Source: an uncultured Desulfovibrio sp. (GTDB taxonomy: Bacteria > Desulfobacterota > Desulfovibrionia > Desulfovibrionales > Desulfovibrionaceae). Taken from it: a stretch of DNA of 61,644 nt. Within the stretch, counting starts at the first letter, position 1. Every line of letters begins with the position of its first letter. Position numbers and translations under genes: made by a program. The notes below the pieces were generated by a model that had not been told where the DNA came from, did not search any database, and worked only from the letters and a program-made list of their open reading frames with translations. Of this stretch, positions 26,725 through 34,164 are shown one piece after another. The stretch is from positions 1 to 61,644 of the forward strand of contig NZ_CALVHE010000005.1 of NCBI RefSeq assembly GCF_944327235.1, read 5' to 3'.

Positions 26725-27600
26725 ATGACCAGTCAATTGAAAACGATCCTGCTGCTCGGCCTGCTCTCCGCCGTCATCATCGGCATGGGCGGTCTTGTCG
26801 GCGGACGCACCGGCCTTGTCATCGCTTGCGGCCTGGCTCTTGTCATGAATATCGGAAGCTACTGGTTTTCCGATTCCATCGTCCTGCGCATGTACGGCGC
26901 GCGGGAACTGAGTCGCTCGGAAGCCCCCTGGCTGCACCAGATCGTGGAGAGCCTCGCCCAACGGGCCGGGATCCCCAAACCGCGCATCTGCAGCATCCCT
27001 GAAGAAGCCCCCAATGCCTTCGCCACCGGTCGCAACCCGGAACACGGCGTCATCGCCGTGACCGACGGCATCATGCGTATCCTTTCGCCGGAAGAGCTGC
27101 GGGGCGTCATCGCGCATGAGATGGCCCATATCGCCAACCGTGACATCCTCATCCAGACCATCGCCGGCGTCATGGGGTCAGTGATCGTCATGCTGGCCAA
27201 CATGATGCAGTTCACCGCCTTCTTCGGCGGCAGCCGCGGCAATGACAACGAAGGAGGCGGTACCAGCCCGCTGGCGGCCATCTTTATGGCCATCCTCGCC
27301 CCCATCGCCGCCAGCCTGATCCAGATGGCCATCTCCCGCTCGCGGGAGTACCTTGCCGACGAGACCGGCGCCAGTCTCTGCGGGCAGCCTCTGGCGCTGG
27401 CCGGGGCCTTGCACAAGCTCAGCGGCGCCGCCGGCGCCCTGCCGCTGCACAGCGGCAATGCCTGCACGGAACAGATGTTCATCGTCAAGCCGGTCTTTGG
27501 TTTCGGCGGCAGCATGAACAATCTTTTCAGCACGCATCCGCCCATCGAGGAACGCATCCAGCGTCTTGTCGACATGAGCCGCACAGGCCAGTACCGTTAG
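26725..27600 (+). CDS. htpX: Zinc metalloprotease HtpX (M48)
   Basis: The 291-residue inner-membrane protease has two N-terminal membrane helices (about residues 5-45), the zinc site HEMAHIANRD (near 132-141), further hydrophobic segments (about 150-170 and 190-210) and the third ligand in REYLADETGA. HtpX degrades damaged membrane proteins and is part of envelope stress defence. CAAGGAGCCTGC precedes the ATG. The length matches the family (about 285-295). It is followed after 27 bases by a lipoprotein gene, probably in the same transcript. Confidence 0.93.
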   Translation: MTSQLKTILLLGLLSAVIIGMGGLVGGRTGLVIACGLALVMNIGSYWFSDSIVLRMYGARELSRSEAPWLHQIVESLAQRAGIPKPRICSIPEEAPNAFATGRNPEHGVIAVTDGIMRILSPEELRGVIAHEMAHIANRDILIQTIAGVMGSVIVMLANMMQFTAFFGGSRGNDNEGGGTSPLAAIFMAILAPIAASLIQMAISRSREYLADETGASLCGQPLALAGALHKLSGAAGALPLHSGNACTEQMFIVKPVFGFGGSMNNLFSTHPPIEERIQRLVDMSRTGQYR

Positions 27601-27627
27601 CGGACCGTACGCCGCAAAGGAGCCACC

Positions 27628-28047
27628 ATGATTCGTCCGAGCTGCCTCCCTGTCCTCCTCTGTCTTTGCTGTCTTGCGCTTGCGGCCTGCACCGCGCGGC
27701 AGAAGCAGGCGGACACGCTCTTTCCTGAAAATTGCGAAAAGACCTATACCTTTGCACCGGGCAACTACATCATAGAGATCGCCGGCGGTTCGGAAGTGGT
27801 GCTGGATCCTCTGGTGCACGACTTCCACCTGTTCTGCTCGGCGGATCAGGCCAGAGACTACGTTCTGGAAGAGATCAGCAGTCACCGCCTGCCGCGCGGG
27901 GACTGGCGCGTCTATGTGGTCGGCGGCAATTTCAACGAACTGGCCCAGCCCGCGGGCAACGGCACCTTCGTGCTCAAGCGCATGGCCCCGCTGGTGGACT
28001 GGGTGTCGGAGATGCCGGTGGGCAACCTGCGCTATGTGGAGCCGTAA
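27628..28047 (+). CDS. Hypothetical lipoprotein
   Basis: The 139-residue product has a lipoprotein signal (LCLCCLALAACTARQ, lipobox LAAC, cysteine near residue 21) followed by a small soluble domain with FAPGNYIIEIAGGSEVVLDPLVHDFHLF and GDWRVYVVGGNFNELAQP. I do not recognise the domain. The Gly-Asp-Trp-Arg-Val-Tyr segment and alternating hydrophobic residues suggest a beta-rich fold. CAAAGGAGCCACC precedes the start. It lies between htpX and a strong terminator. Confidence 0.72.
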   Translation: MIRPSCLPVLLCLCCLALAACTARQKQADTLFPENCEKTYTFAPGNYIIEIAGGSEVVLDPLVHDFHLFCSADQARDYVLEEISSHRLPRGDWRVYVVGGNFNELAQPAGNGTFVLKRMAPLVDWVSEMPVGNLRYVEP

Positions 28048-28118
28048 GGCCCGCGTTCCCGTCCTTTCCCCACGGAGCGCCCCGCTCGTGGACCGGACGA
28101 AAAATAGCTGAAAAGGAT

Positions 28119-28160
28119 ACGGCGGAGAGGGACATCCCCCTCCGCCGTTTTTCTTTTTTT
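28119..28160 (+). terminator. Rho-independent terminator after the lipoprotein gene
   Basis: The stem ACGGCGGAGAGGG / CCCTCCGCCGT is followed by TTTTCTTTTTTT. It ends the htpX-lipoprotein transcript. Confidence 0.9.
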
Positions 28161-28283
28161 CGCGACCTTTCGCGGTCCTCGTCCGAAAACAGGTGACATG
28201 CGGCGCGTATCCGGGCACAGTGAGCGCAGAGCCTCGCACCGGCGGACTGGCCCCGGTCATCCCCTGCCTCCAGGAGCATCAAC

Positions 28284-31200
28284 ATGTCCTTCATTGCCGA
28301 TCTGCACATCCACTCGCGCTTTTCCCGCGCCACCAGCAAGCAGCTTACCCCCGCCCATCTGGCGGCCTGGGCCCGCTGCAAGGGCATCGACCTGCTGGGG
28401 ACAGGCGACTTCACCCATCCCCAGTGGCGGGAAGAGCTGCGTGCACAGCTCGTGGAGGATGCGGACAGCGGACTGTACCGCCTGCGACAGGGTATGGCGG
28501 AAACGCCCGACTTTCTGGAGGGGGACGGCGGCCTGCTGCACGATGCCGAACCGCGCTTCATCCTGCAGACGGAGATCAGTTCCATCTACAAGCGGCACGG
28601 CAAGGTGCGCAAGGTGCATAATCTGGTCTTCGTGCCCACGCTGGAAGATGCCGACAAACTTTCCCGCCGTCTGGAGGGCATCGGCAATCTCGCTTCGGAC
28701 GGCCGGCCCATCCTGGGGCTGGATTCCCGCGATCTGCTGGAGATCTGTCTGGAGACCTGTCCGGGATCGGTCCTCGTGCCCGCCCATGTCTGGACGCCGT
28801 GGTTTGCCCTTTTTGGCTCCAAATCGGGATTCGACCGGCTGGAGGACTGTTTCGGGGATCTTTCCTCGCACATCTTCGCGCTGGAGACGGGCCTCTCGTC
28901 CGACCCGGCCATGAACCGTCTGGTCAGTTCTCTGGACGGCTACGCGCTCATTTCCAATTCGGATGCGCACTCCGGAGCCAACCTCGGTCGGGAAGCCAAC
29001 CTCTTTGCGGGCGACCCCAGCTATGACGGCCTGTTCGCGGCCCTGCGCCGCGCGGCCCGCCGTGAAGCGCAGGACGGACAGGATTGCCGTTTCCTCGGCA
29101 CGCTGGAATTCTATCCCGAAGAAGGGAAATATCATCTGGACGGACATCGCGCCTGTCAGGTCGTCATGACCCCGCGCGAGGCCCTGGCCTGCAACAATAT
29201 CTGCCCGGTCTGCGGCAAGCCGCTCACCATCGGCGTGCTGCATCGCGTCTGGGAGCTGGCGGACAGGGAAGAGCCCGCCCGCCTCGCGCATGAACCGGAT
29301 GTGCATCCGCTCATCCCGCTGCCGGAGCTGGTCGGGGAAGTGCTGGGCGCGGGCGCGGGTTCCCGCAAGGTACAGCAACGCTATGCCCAGCTCCTGCGCA
29401 CGCTCGGCTCGGATATGGACATCCTCTGCCACTTGCCGCTGTCGGACATCGCCGCCTGCTGGGGACCGCTGGCCGAGGCCGTGGGACGTATGCGGCGCGG
29501 CGAGGTGCACAGGGAGGGCGGTTATGACGGGGAGTACGGCGTGGTCCGTGTCTTCTCGCCCGAAGAAGCCGCGGAGCTGCATGGACGACGCGCTCGACGC
29601 GCGACCTCCGGACGCAAGGCCGCGCCTGCTTCCGCGTCCGCGCTGCCCCTGCTGGAGGGCGGCTCCCGGACGGAACCGCAGGCCTCCACGGCCCCGGAGG
29701 ACGATATCCGCCGCTTCCGGCAGGATCTGGACGCACAGGCCGCGCCCCCTGTCGATGAAACTCGTGCCCCTGACTTTTCCGACGAACAGCTGGTCGCCCT
29801 CACGGCCGGGCCGGAACCTGTCCTGGTCCTTGCCGGGCCGGGAGCGGGCAAAACGCGCGTGCTGGTAGGCCGTTTGCGCCATCTGCTGCGTCAGGGCATC
29901 GCGCCGCAAGACGTGCTGGCCATCACCTTCACCCGGCGCGCCGCATCGGAGATGCGGGAACGGCTGGCAGCGGACGAGACCGGGCCGGAGACCTCCCTGC
30001 CTGCCTGCGATACCCTGCACGCGCTGGCCTGGGCACATCTGCAGCAACAGGACCCGCACGCCGTCCTGCTTTCAGAGGAAGCGGCGCGCGATCTCTTCCG
30101 GCAGGCCAGCCCGGCGCTGGACAGCGCGACGGCCCGCCGCCATTTCGATGCCTATTCCCTCTGGCGGGAACAGGAGCAGCATGGCAGGCATCTGCCCCCC
30201 GATGCCGGGGAGCTGCCGCTGCTGGGAGCCCCCTCCCAGCCGTGGCATACGGCGGCCTGCGCCTATGCCGCCGCCAAGCGGACCCATACGCCGCGTCTGT
30301 ATGATTATGCCGATCTGCTGGACGACTTCCTGCTGGCCGCCAAACGCGGCGATGTGCCTGCCCGACAGCAGGTGCTGGTGGATGAGATACAGGACCTTTC
30401 CCCCAAACAGATCGCCATCGTACGCGCCCTGCTGCCGGAAGACGGCTGCGGTTTCTTCGGCATCGGGGATCCCGACCAGGCCATTTACGGATTTCGCGGC
30501 GCGCACGGACAGGATGAGGAAAGCATCCGCGCCGTCTGGCCCGCGTTGCGCGTCTTCCATCTTGCCCGCAGCTACCGGGCGGGACAGGGCGTCCTGGATG
30601 CCGCTCGCCGCATCCTGCGCGAACGCGGACAGTGCGGCGCTCTGCACGCCGCCCGTCCTCTGGCCAGCAGCCTGCATCTTTTTGCCGCTCCCACGCCGCA
30701 GGCGGAAGCCCGCTGGATCGCCGGACATGTGGGACGCCTGCTCGGCGGGTCGTCGCTCACACTGCACAAGGAAGGCGAGGCCACAGGACATGTGCTGGAC
30801 GGCAGCCTTTCCCCCGGAGACATCGCTGTCCTCGTGCGCATCAGGGCCCAGATCCCGCCCATCCGGGAGGCCATCGAGGCCGCGGGCATCCCCTGCAGCG
30901 CACCCGCCGAGGAAAGTTGCACCCGCGACGACTTTTGCCGGACCATCCTCCTTGCCGCCGCCCGGAGCGAGGACATGGCGGGATGCGTCCCGACTTCATG
31001 GAACGAAGCCGCCGACCGTCTGACCGGACAAGCACGCGACCTGTCGCGGGAAGAACTTGTGCGGGCCCTGTCCGCACCCGACGGGAAGGCCCTGCCGCCC
31101 GACGCGGCGGGTGAGAGGCTTTGCCGCCTTCTGGAGCTGGACAGCACCCGCAGCGGTCTCTTGCTGCGGCAGCCGACCTGGCGACAGCTCTGCCGCCTCT

Positions 31201-31637
31201 GGCAGCGGACCGGCAACTGGGCGGAATTGTTGCGCCGTCTGGTCTGGGAAGATGAGGCCGAGGCCCTGCGCGCTCGTGCGGAACAGGTGCAGATCATGAC
31301 CATCCATGCCTCCAAGGGGCTGGAATTCCGCGCCGTATTCCTCCCCGGTCTGGAGGACGGTCTACTGCCCCTGCGCCGGGAGATCCTTACGGGACAGCCC
31401 ACGAATGACGCCGTGCCGCAAGAGGAGCTGGAAGATGAACGCCGTCTGCTCTATGTGGCGCTCACTCGTGCCGCCCAGGGCGTTTATGCCAGCCGCTGCG
31501 CACAGCGCCCCCTGTTCGGACGTTCACTGCATCTGCCAGCCTCGCCCTTCCTCAGTCTGGTGGAGGACGCCTTCCATCAGTCCACCCTCAAGGCGCGTAC
31601 CCGGCAGACGCAGGAACACCTCTCCCTGCTGGGATAG
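28284..31637 (+). CDS. PHP-family phosphoesterase fused to UvrD/PcrA-type helicase
   Basis: A 1117-residue fusion. Residues 1-300 form a PHP-like metal phosphoesterase domain (FIADLHIHSRFSRATSKQLT, GTGDFTHP, TEISSIYKR, HNLVF, ISNSDAHS). A cysteine knuckle, CNNICPVCG, lies near 307-315. Residues 505-1100 form a superfamily 1A helicase: AGPGAGKTR (motif I, about 517), FTRRAASEMRERL (Ia), LVDEIQD (II), GDPDQAIYGFRG (III), ARSYR (IV), TIHASKGLEFR (V) and RLLYVALTRA (VI). The likely role is DNA repair, with end or adduct processing coupled to unwinding; this is inferred. Family members usually encode the N-terminal half alone. The stop TAG coincides with the start of repeat A3. Confidence 0.88.
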   Translation: MSFIADLHIHSRFSRATSKQLTPAHLAAWARCKGIDLLGTGDFTHPQWREELRAQLVEDADSGLYRLRQGMAETPDFLEGDGGLLHDAEPRFILQTEISSIYKRHGKVRKVHNLVFVPTLEDADKLSRRLEGIGNLASDGRPILGLDSRDLLEICLETCPGSVLVPAHVWTPWFALFGSKSGFDRLEDCFGDLSSHIFALETGLSSDPAMNRLVSSLDGYALISNSDAHSGANLGREANLFAGDPSYDGLFAALRRAARREAQDGQDCRFLGTLEFYPEEGKYHLDGHRACQVVMTPREALACNNICPVCGKPLTIGVLHRVWELADREEPARLAHEPDVHPLIPLPELVGEVLGAGAGSRKVQQRYAQLLRTLGSDMDILCHLPLSDIAACWGPLAEAVGRMRRGEVHREGGYDGEYGVVRVFSPEEAAELHGRRARRATSGRKAAPASASALPLLEGGSRTEPQASTAPEDDIRRFRQDLDAQAAPPVDETRAPDFSDEQLVALTAGPEPVLVLAGPGAGKTRVLVGRLRHLLRQGIAPQDVLAITFTRRAASEMRERLAADETGPETSLPACDTLHALAWAHLQQQDPHAVLLSEEAARDLFRQASPALDSATARRHFDAYSLWREQEQHGRHLPPDAGELPLLGAPSQPWHTAACAYAAAKRTHTPRLYDYADLLDDFLLAAKRGDVPARQQVLVDEIQDLSPKQIAIVRALLPEDGCGFFGIGDPDQAIYGFRGAHGQDEESIRAVWPALRVFHLARSYRAGQGVLDAARRILRERGQCGALHAARPLASSLHLFAAPTPQAEARWIAGHVGRLLGGSSLTLHKEGEATGHVLDGSLSPGDIAVLVRIRAQIPPIREAIEAAGIPCSAPAEESCTRDDFCRTILLAAARSEDMAGCVPTSWNEAADRLTGQARDLSREELVRALSAPDGKALPPDAAGERLCRLLELDSTRSGLLLRQPTWRQLCRLWQRTGNWAELLRRLVWEDEAEALRARAEQVQIMTIHASKGLEFRAVFLPGLEDGLLPLRREILTGQPTNDAVPQEELEDERRLLYVALTRAAQGVYASRCAQRPLFGRSLHLPASPFLSLVEDAFHQSTLKARTRQTQEHLSLLG

Positions 31638-31741
31638 CGCGTTTCGTCATTGAAAAATGGCATGTCGCAAGGCGGCGACACAGCGCCACCCGGCCTAAAC
31701 CAGGCGGAATGAGCGCATTTTTCCGCGAAACGACAGGCCAT
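31635..31741 (-). mobile_element. MITE family A, partial copy A3
   Basis: It begins TAGCGCGTTTCGTC (first three bases are the helicase-fusion stop codon) and runs to CGAAACGACAGGCC, then is cut off where MITE B2 begins. The terminal third of the family A consensus is missing. Confidence 0.75.
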
Positions 31742-31893
31742 TAGAGCAATTCCACATTGAAAATGTGGATTGCTCTGGTAGTCGCGAGAGCGACTACCCG
31801 CAACCGAACACACGGAAAAACCACGCTTTTTCCGTAGTGTGAGGGCAGCGTCAGCATTGAAATTGGACACAATTTCAATGCGAATCCGCTCTA
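31742..31893 (+). mobile_element. MITE family B, copy B2 (152 bp)
   Basis: Full length, almost identical to B1. It abuts A3 on the left and shares its terminal TA with B3 on the right. Confidence 0.88.
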
Positions 31894-32043
31894 GACCAAT
31901 TCCACATTGAAAATGTGGATCGCGCTGGTAGTCGCGAGAGCGACTACCAGCAACTGAACACACGGAAAAACCACGCTTTTTCCATAGTGTGAGGGCAGCG
32001 TCAGCATGGAAATTGGACACAATTTCAATGCGAATCCGCTCTA
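31892..32043 (+). mobile_element. MITE family B, copy B3 (152 bp)
   Basis: A more diverged copy starting TAGACCAATTCCACATTG and ending ATCCGCTCTA. It is in the same orientation as B2 and overlaps it by the TA dinucleotide. Confidence 0.85.
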
Positions 32044-32160
32044 AGACAAAAACACAGTACACGCTCCGCTTGCTTTGGGGGAGGGGAGCGGAGCCGCGTA
32101 TTTTTGCCTCTTCTCTCGGCAGAAGCGCGCTTGGGAAGAAGGAGAACCCGCTCCCGCGCT

Positions 32161-32304
32161 GCGACGACCAAAAGGCGGCCGCAGGCCGTGTCCGTTAGGC
32201 AGCGCAGGAGCCTTACGGGCATCGACAGCAGAGCGCGACCGAAAGGCAGCCCGAAGGGCTGTGCCCGTTGCGACGCAGGAAGCTACGGGCATCGACAGCA
32301 GAGC
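32161..32304. repeat. Tandem repeat C (two units, 74 and 70 bp)
   Basis: Each unit has a short GC-rich palindrome (GGCCGCAGGCC or AGCCCGAAGGGCT), then CCGTT, and ends CGGGCATCGACAGCAGAGC. A third unit lies at 11368-11579, split by MITE B1. No coding role is seen. Confidence 0.75.
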
Positions 32305-32391
32305 GAGAACTTCCCTCCCCAAAACAGGAAAAGAATAACGCTGACAGGCCCTGAACCGGGAACGCCCTCGACGCGGCCCGGCAACAAATGA
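32305..32391. other. Remainder of the 31.6-32.5 kb gene-free stretch
   Basis: The whole interval between the helicase fusion and the next gene (31638-32495) holds repeats A3, B2, B3 and C plus a terminator. In the remaining bases here and at 32044-32160 no signal was recognised. Confidence 0.5.
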
Positions 32392-32436
32392 AAAATGCCC
32401 CTGCCGAATGTCGAAAGACATCCGCCGGAGCATTTT
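32392..32436 (-). terminator. Terminator-like hairpin downstream of the 86-residue gene
   Basis: AAAATGC pairs with GCATTTT, with an inner ATGTC-GAAA-GACAT stem. A/T-rich sequence on both flanks allows bidirectional use. Confidence 0.6.
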
Positions 32437-32495
32437 GCGAAAAGGGCGACCCTTTCCCCTGATCTCGACGCGACCCGCGTACGGCCGCGAAACGA

Positions 32496-32756
32496 TTACT
32501 GTTCTTCAAGCCATGAGTCGTCTTCCAGCACGGTATAGCCGCGTACCATCAGATACGAAACCTCATCGGCCACTTCCAGCAGGCCCGTGACTTCCACCGG
32601 CACGCTCACCTCATCATCCAGGTCCACCCCGGCCCCACGCGGGATGATACGGTATTCCACATCATCCTGTACGATGGCCACCCGCGCCTGACGTGCATCC
32701 GTCCCGCGCGGTACGGCGGTCACATAGCCTCTGACCGTGATCTGTTCCTTGCTCAT
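32496..32756 (-). CDS. Conserved small hypothetical protein (86 residues)
   Basis: A small acidic protein, MSKEQITVRGYVTAVPRG at the N-terminus, rich in alternating Val and charged residues (VAIVQDDVEYRIIPRGAGVDLDDEVSVPVEVTG). That suggests a compact beta-barrel, perhaps OB-like. The coding pattern (GC-rich third positions) supports a real gene. No function is assigned. It stands alone between repeats and the divergent secreted-protein genes. Confidence 0.6.
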   Translation of the reverse strand: MSKEQITVRGYVTAVPRGTDARQARVAIVQDDVEYRIIPRGAGVDLDDEVSVPVEVTGLLEVADEVSYLMVRGYTVLEDDSWLEEQ

Positions 32757-33072
32757 CTGCTTCTCTGAAACCTTGCTTGCAACTATCCCGGCCCGGCCGG
32801 AAAGGACAGGCCGTCACAGACATACTGTTCCGTCATACGTCGCGGACTGTCGGGCCTTACGGCTGCACACCAAGACAGACAGCGATCCCAATGACAATGC
32901 GAGCGTATGATACGCGGGCCGCCTGCGCCACGCAAGAAAAAATGCGCCATTGTCCGCTGGACGTCGAACTTTTCCGCCTGTGCGTCTGTGGGGGCGGGGG
33001 ATTGCCAAGCGCCTTTTTTTTCATGTAGGTAAGGGAAAGCTTTTCCGCAACGCCTTGCCTCTGGAGGTCCTC

Positions 33073-33498
33073 GTGAACTTGCGCCTCTGTTCCCTCGCCC
33101 TTGCCCTGTTCCTTGCCGTGCACGGCTCCGCTGCCGCGCAGGATTTCGGCACCTTCAGCATGGACGTGCCTCAGGGATGGATCGCCTCTGTCGGGGAAGG
33201 CGGCGCCGTCGCCGTCATCGCGCCGAAGAATGAAGCCGCCGTCACCATCGCCATGGAAAAACTGGAAGGCCTCAGCCCCGAGGAAGGCGTGCGGGTCTTT
33301 GCCAAAGAGCTCGGCGGCAGCGAACCGCAAAAAACGGCTGACGACGAGTATGCCTTTCACTTCACCCGTAACGGCGTCGAGAACCGCGCCTTCTTCCGTG
33401 CCCGGAAAGAACGCTTCATGCTGATCACCGTTTCCGACGACACGGGCAAGCATCAGCAGACCATCGACGCCATGTTGCGGAGCCTCACGGAAAAATAG
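33073..33498 (+). CDS. Secreted hypothetical protein, tandem paralogue 1
   Basis: Starting at a GTG with CTGGAGGTCCTC upstream, this encodes 141 residues with a signal peptide (about 1-22, ending GSAAA before QDFG). The mature domain has QDFGTFSMDVPQGWIA, AVTIAMEKLEG, FHFTRNGVENRAFFRARKERFMLITVSDD and a C-terminal helix. The fold is not recognised, but it resembles periplasmic PsbP/Mog1-like domains that begin with a Pro-x-Gly-Trp motif (inference). It is paralogous to the next gene. An in-frame start at 32950 would add non-signal sequence. Confidence 0.7.
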   Translation: MNLRLCSLALALFLAVHGSAAAQDFGTFSMDVPQGWIASVGEGGAVAVIAPKNEAAVTIAMEKLEGLSPEEGVRVFAKELGGSEPQKTADDEYAFHFTRNGVENRAFFRARKERFMLITVSDDTGKHQQTIDAMLRSLTEK

Positions 33499-33578
33499 CT
33501 TCGGGCCAGTCTTCCCCGCCGGAAAGACGACAGTACAAGCATAACAGACCAACGGACGACGGCCTGCCGGAGATACGC

Positions 33579-34106
33579 ATGATCAGACGCCAGCGGATAC
33601 GCCAGTCAGGAACACCCGGCGGCAGCCTCCCGGCCCATGGCGCGCGTTCCCGACTCTTCCGCAGGTCGGCGCTGCTGTCGGTCCCACTGCTCCTGCTCCT
33701 GACCGTCGCGCCCGGCGCACAGGACTTCCGCCGTTTCAGCGCCCTCATCCCTGACGGCTGGGAAGTGACGGAACGTCCGCAAGAGCTGCTTATCCTCCGC
33801 TCCCCCGACGGGGATGCCGCCGCCGTCATCATCTGCGCCCCACTGCCTGACGAACGCCCGGCCAGAGACATGCTCGAAGGCTACGTCCGGTATTTTTCAG
33901 GCAGTGAACCGCAACAGCGCAATGAGAACGCCCATACCTTCACGTTCGTACGCAACGGCGTGCGAAATACGGCCCTTTTCCTCCATGACGCCCACCAGTA
34001 CCTGCTGCTGACCGTCAGCGATCCCCGCCAGCGCTATCCAGAATGTCTGGATATGCTCATGGATTCGCTTGTCCTGCGTAAGGACGACGGGCCAGCCACT
34101 CCCTGA
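33579..34106 (+). CDS. Secreted hypothetical protein, tandem paralogue 2
   Basis: The 175-residue protein is related to the preceding one: QDFRRFSALIPDGWEVTERPQ, then GSEPQQRNENAHTFTFVRNG and LLLTVSDPRQRYPECLDMLMDSL align with the upstream protein's motifs. The N-terminal 47 residues include a basic stretch and a hydrophobic segment (LLSVPLLLLLTVAPGA), an unusually long signal peptide or membrane anchor. It lies 80 bases after its paralogue. Function unknown. Confidence 0.7.
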   Translation: MIRRQRIRQSGTPGGSLPAHGARSRLFRRSALLSVPLLLLLTVAPGAQDFRRFSALIPDGWEVTERPQELLILRSPDGDAAAVIICAPLPDERPARDMLEGYVRYFSGSEPQQRNENAHTFTFVRNGVRNTALFLHDAHQYLLLTVSDPRQRYPECLDMLMDSLVLRKDDGPATP

Positions 34107-34113
34107 AAACAAA

Positions 34114-34141
34114 AAGACCGCCCGACAGGAAGGGCGGTCTT
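34114..34141 (-). terminator. Terminator of glmS (minus strand)
   Basis: AAGACCGCCC pairs with GGGCGGTCTT and is followed, on the minus strand, by TTTGTTTT. It also separates the convergent secreted-protein gene. Confidence 0.85.
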
Positions 34142-34164
34142 GTGTTGCCTGCGATGACACAAGC

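Noticed and set aside
31742..32304. CRISPR array in the repeat-rich region
   Set aside because: Units are long, few and not separated by unique spacers of constant length; no cas genes are nearby.
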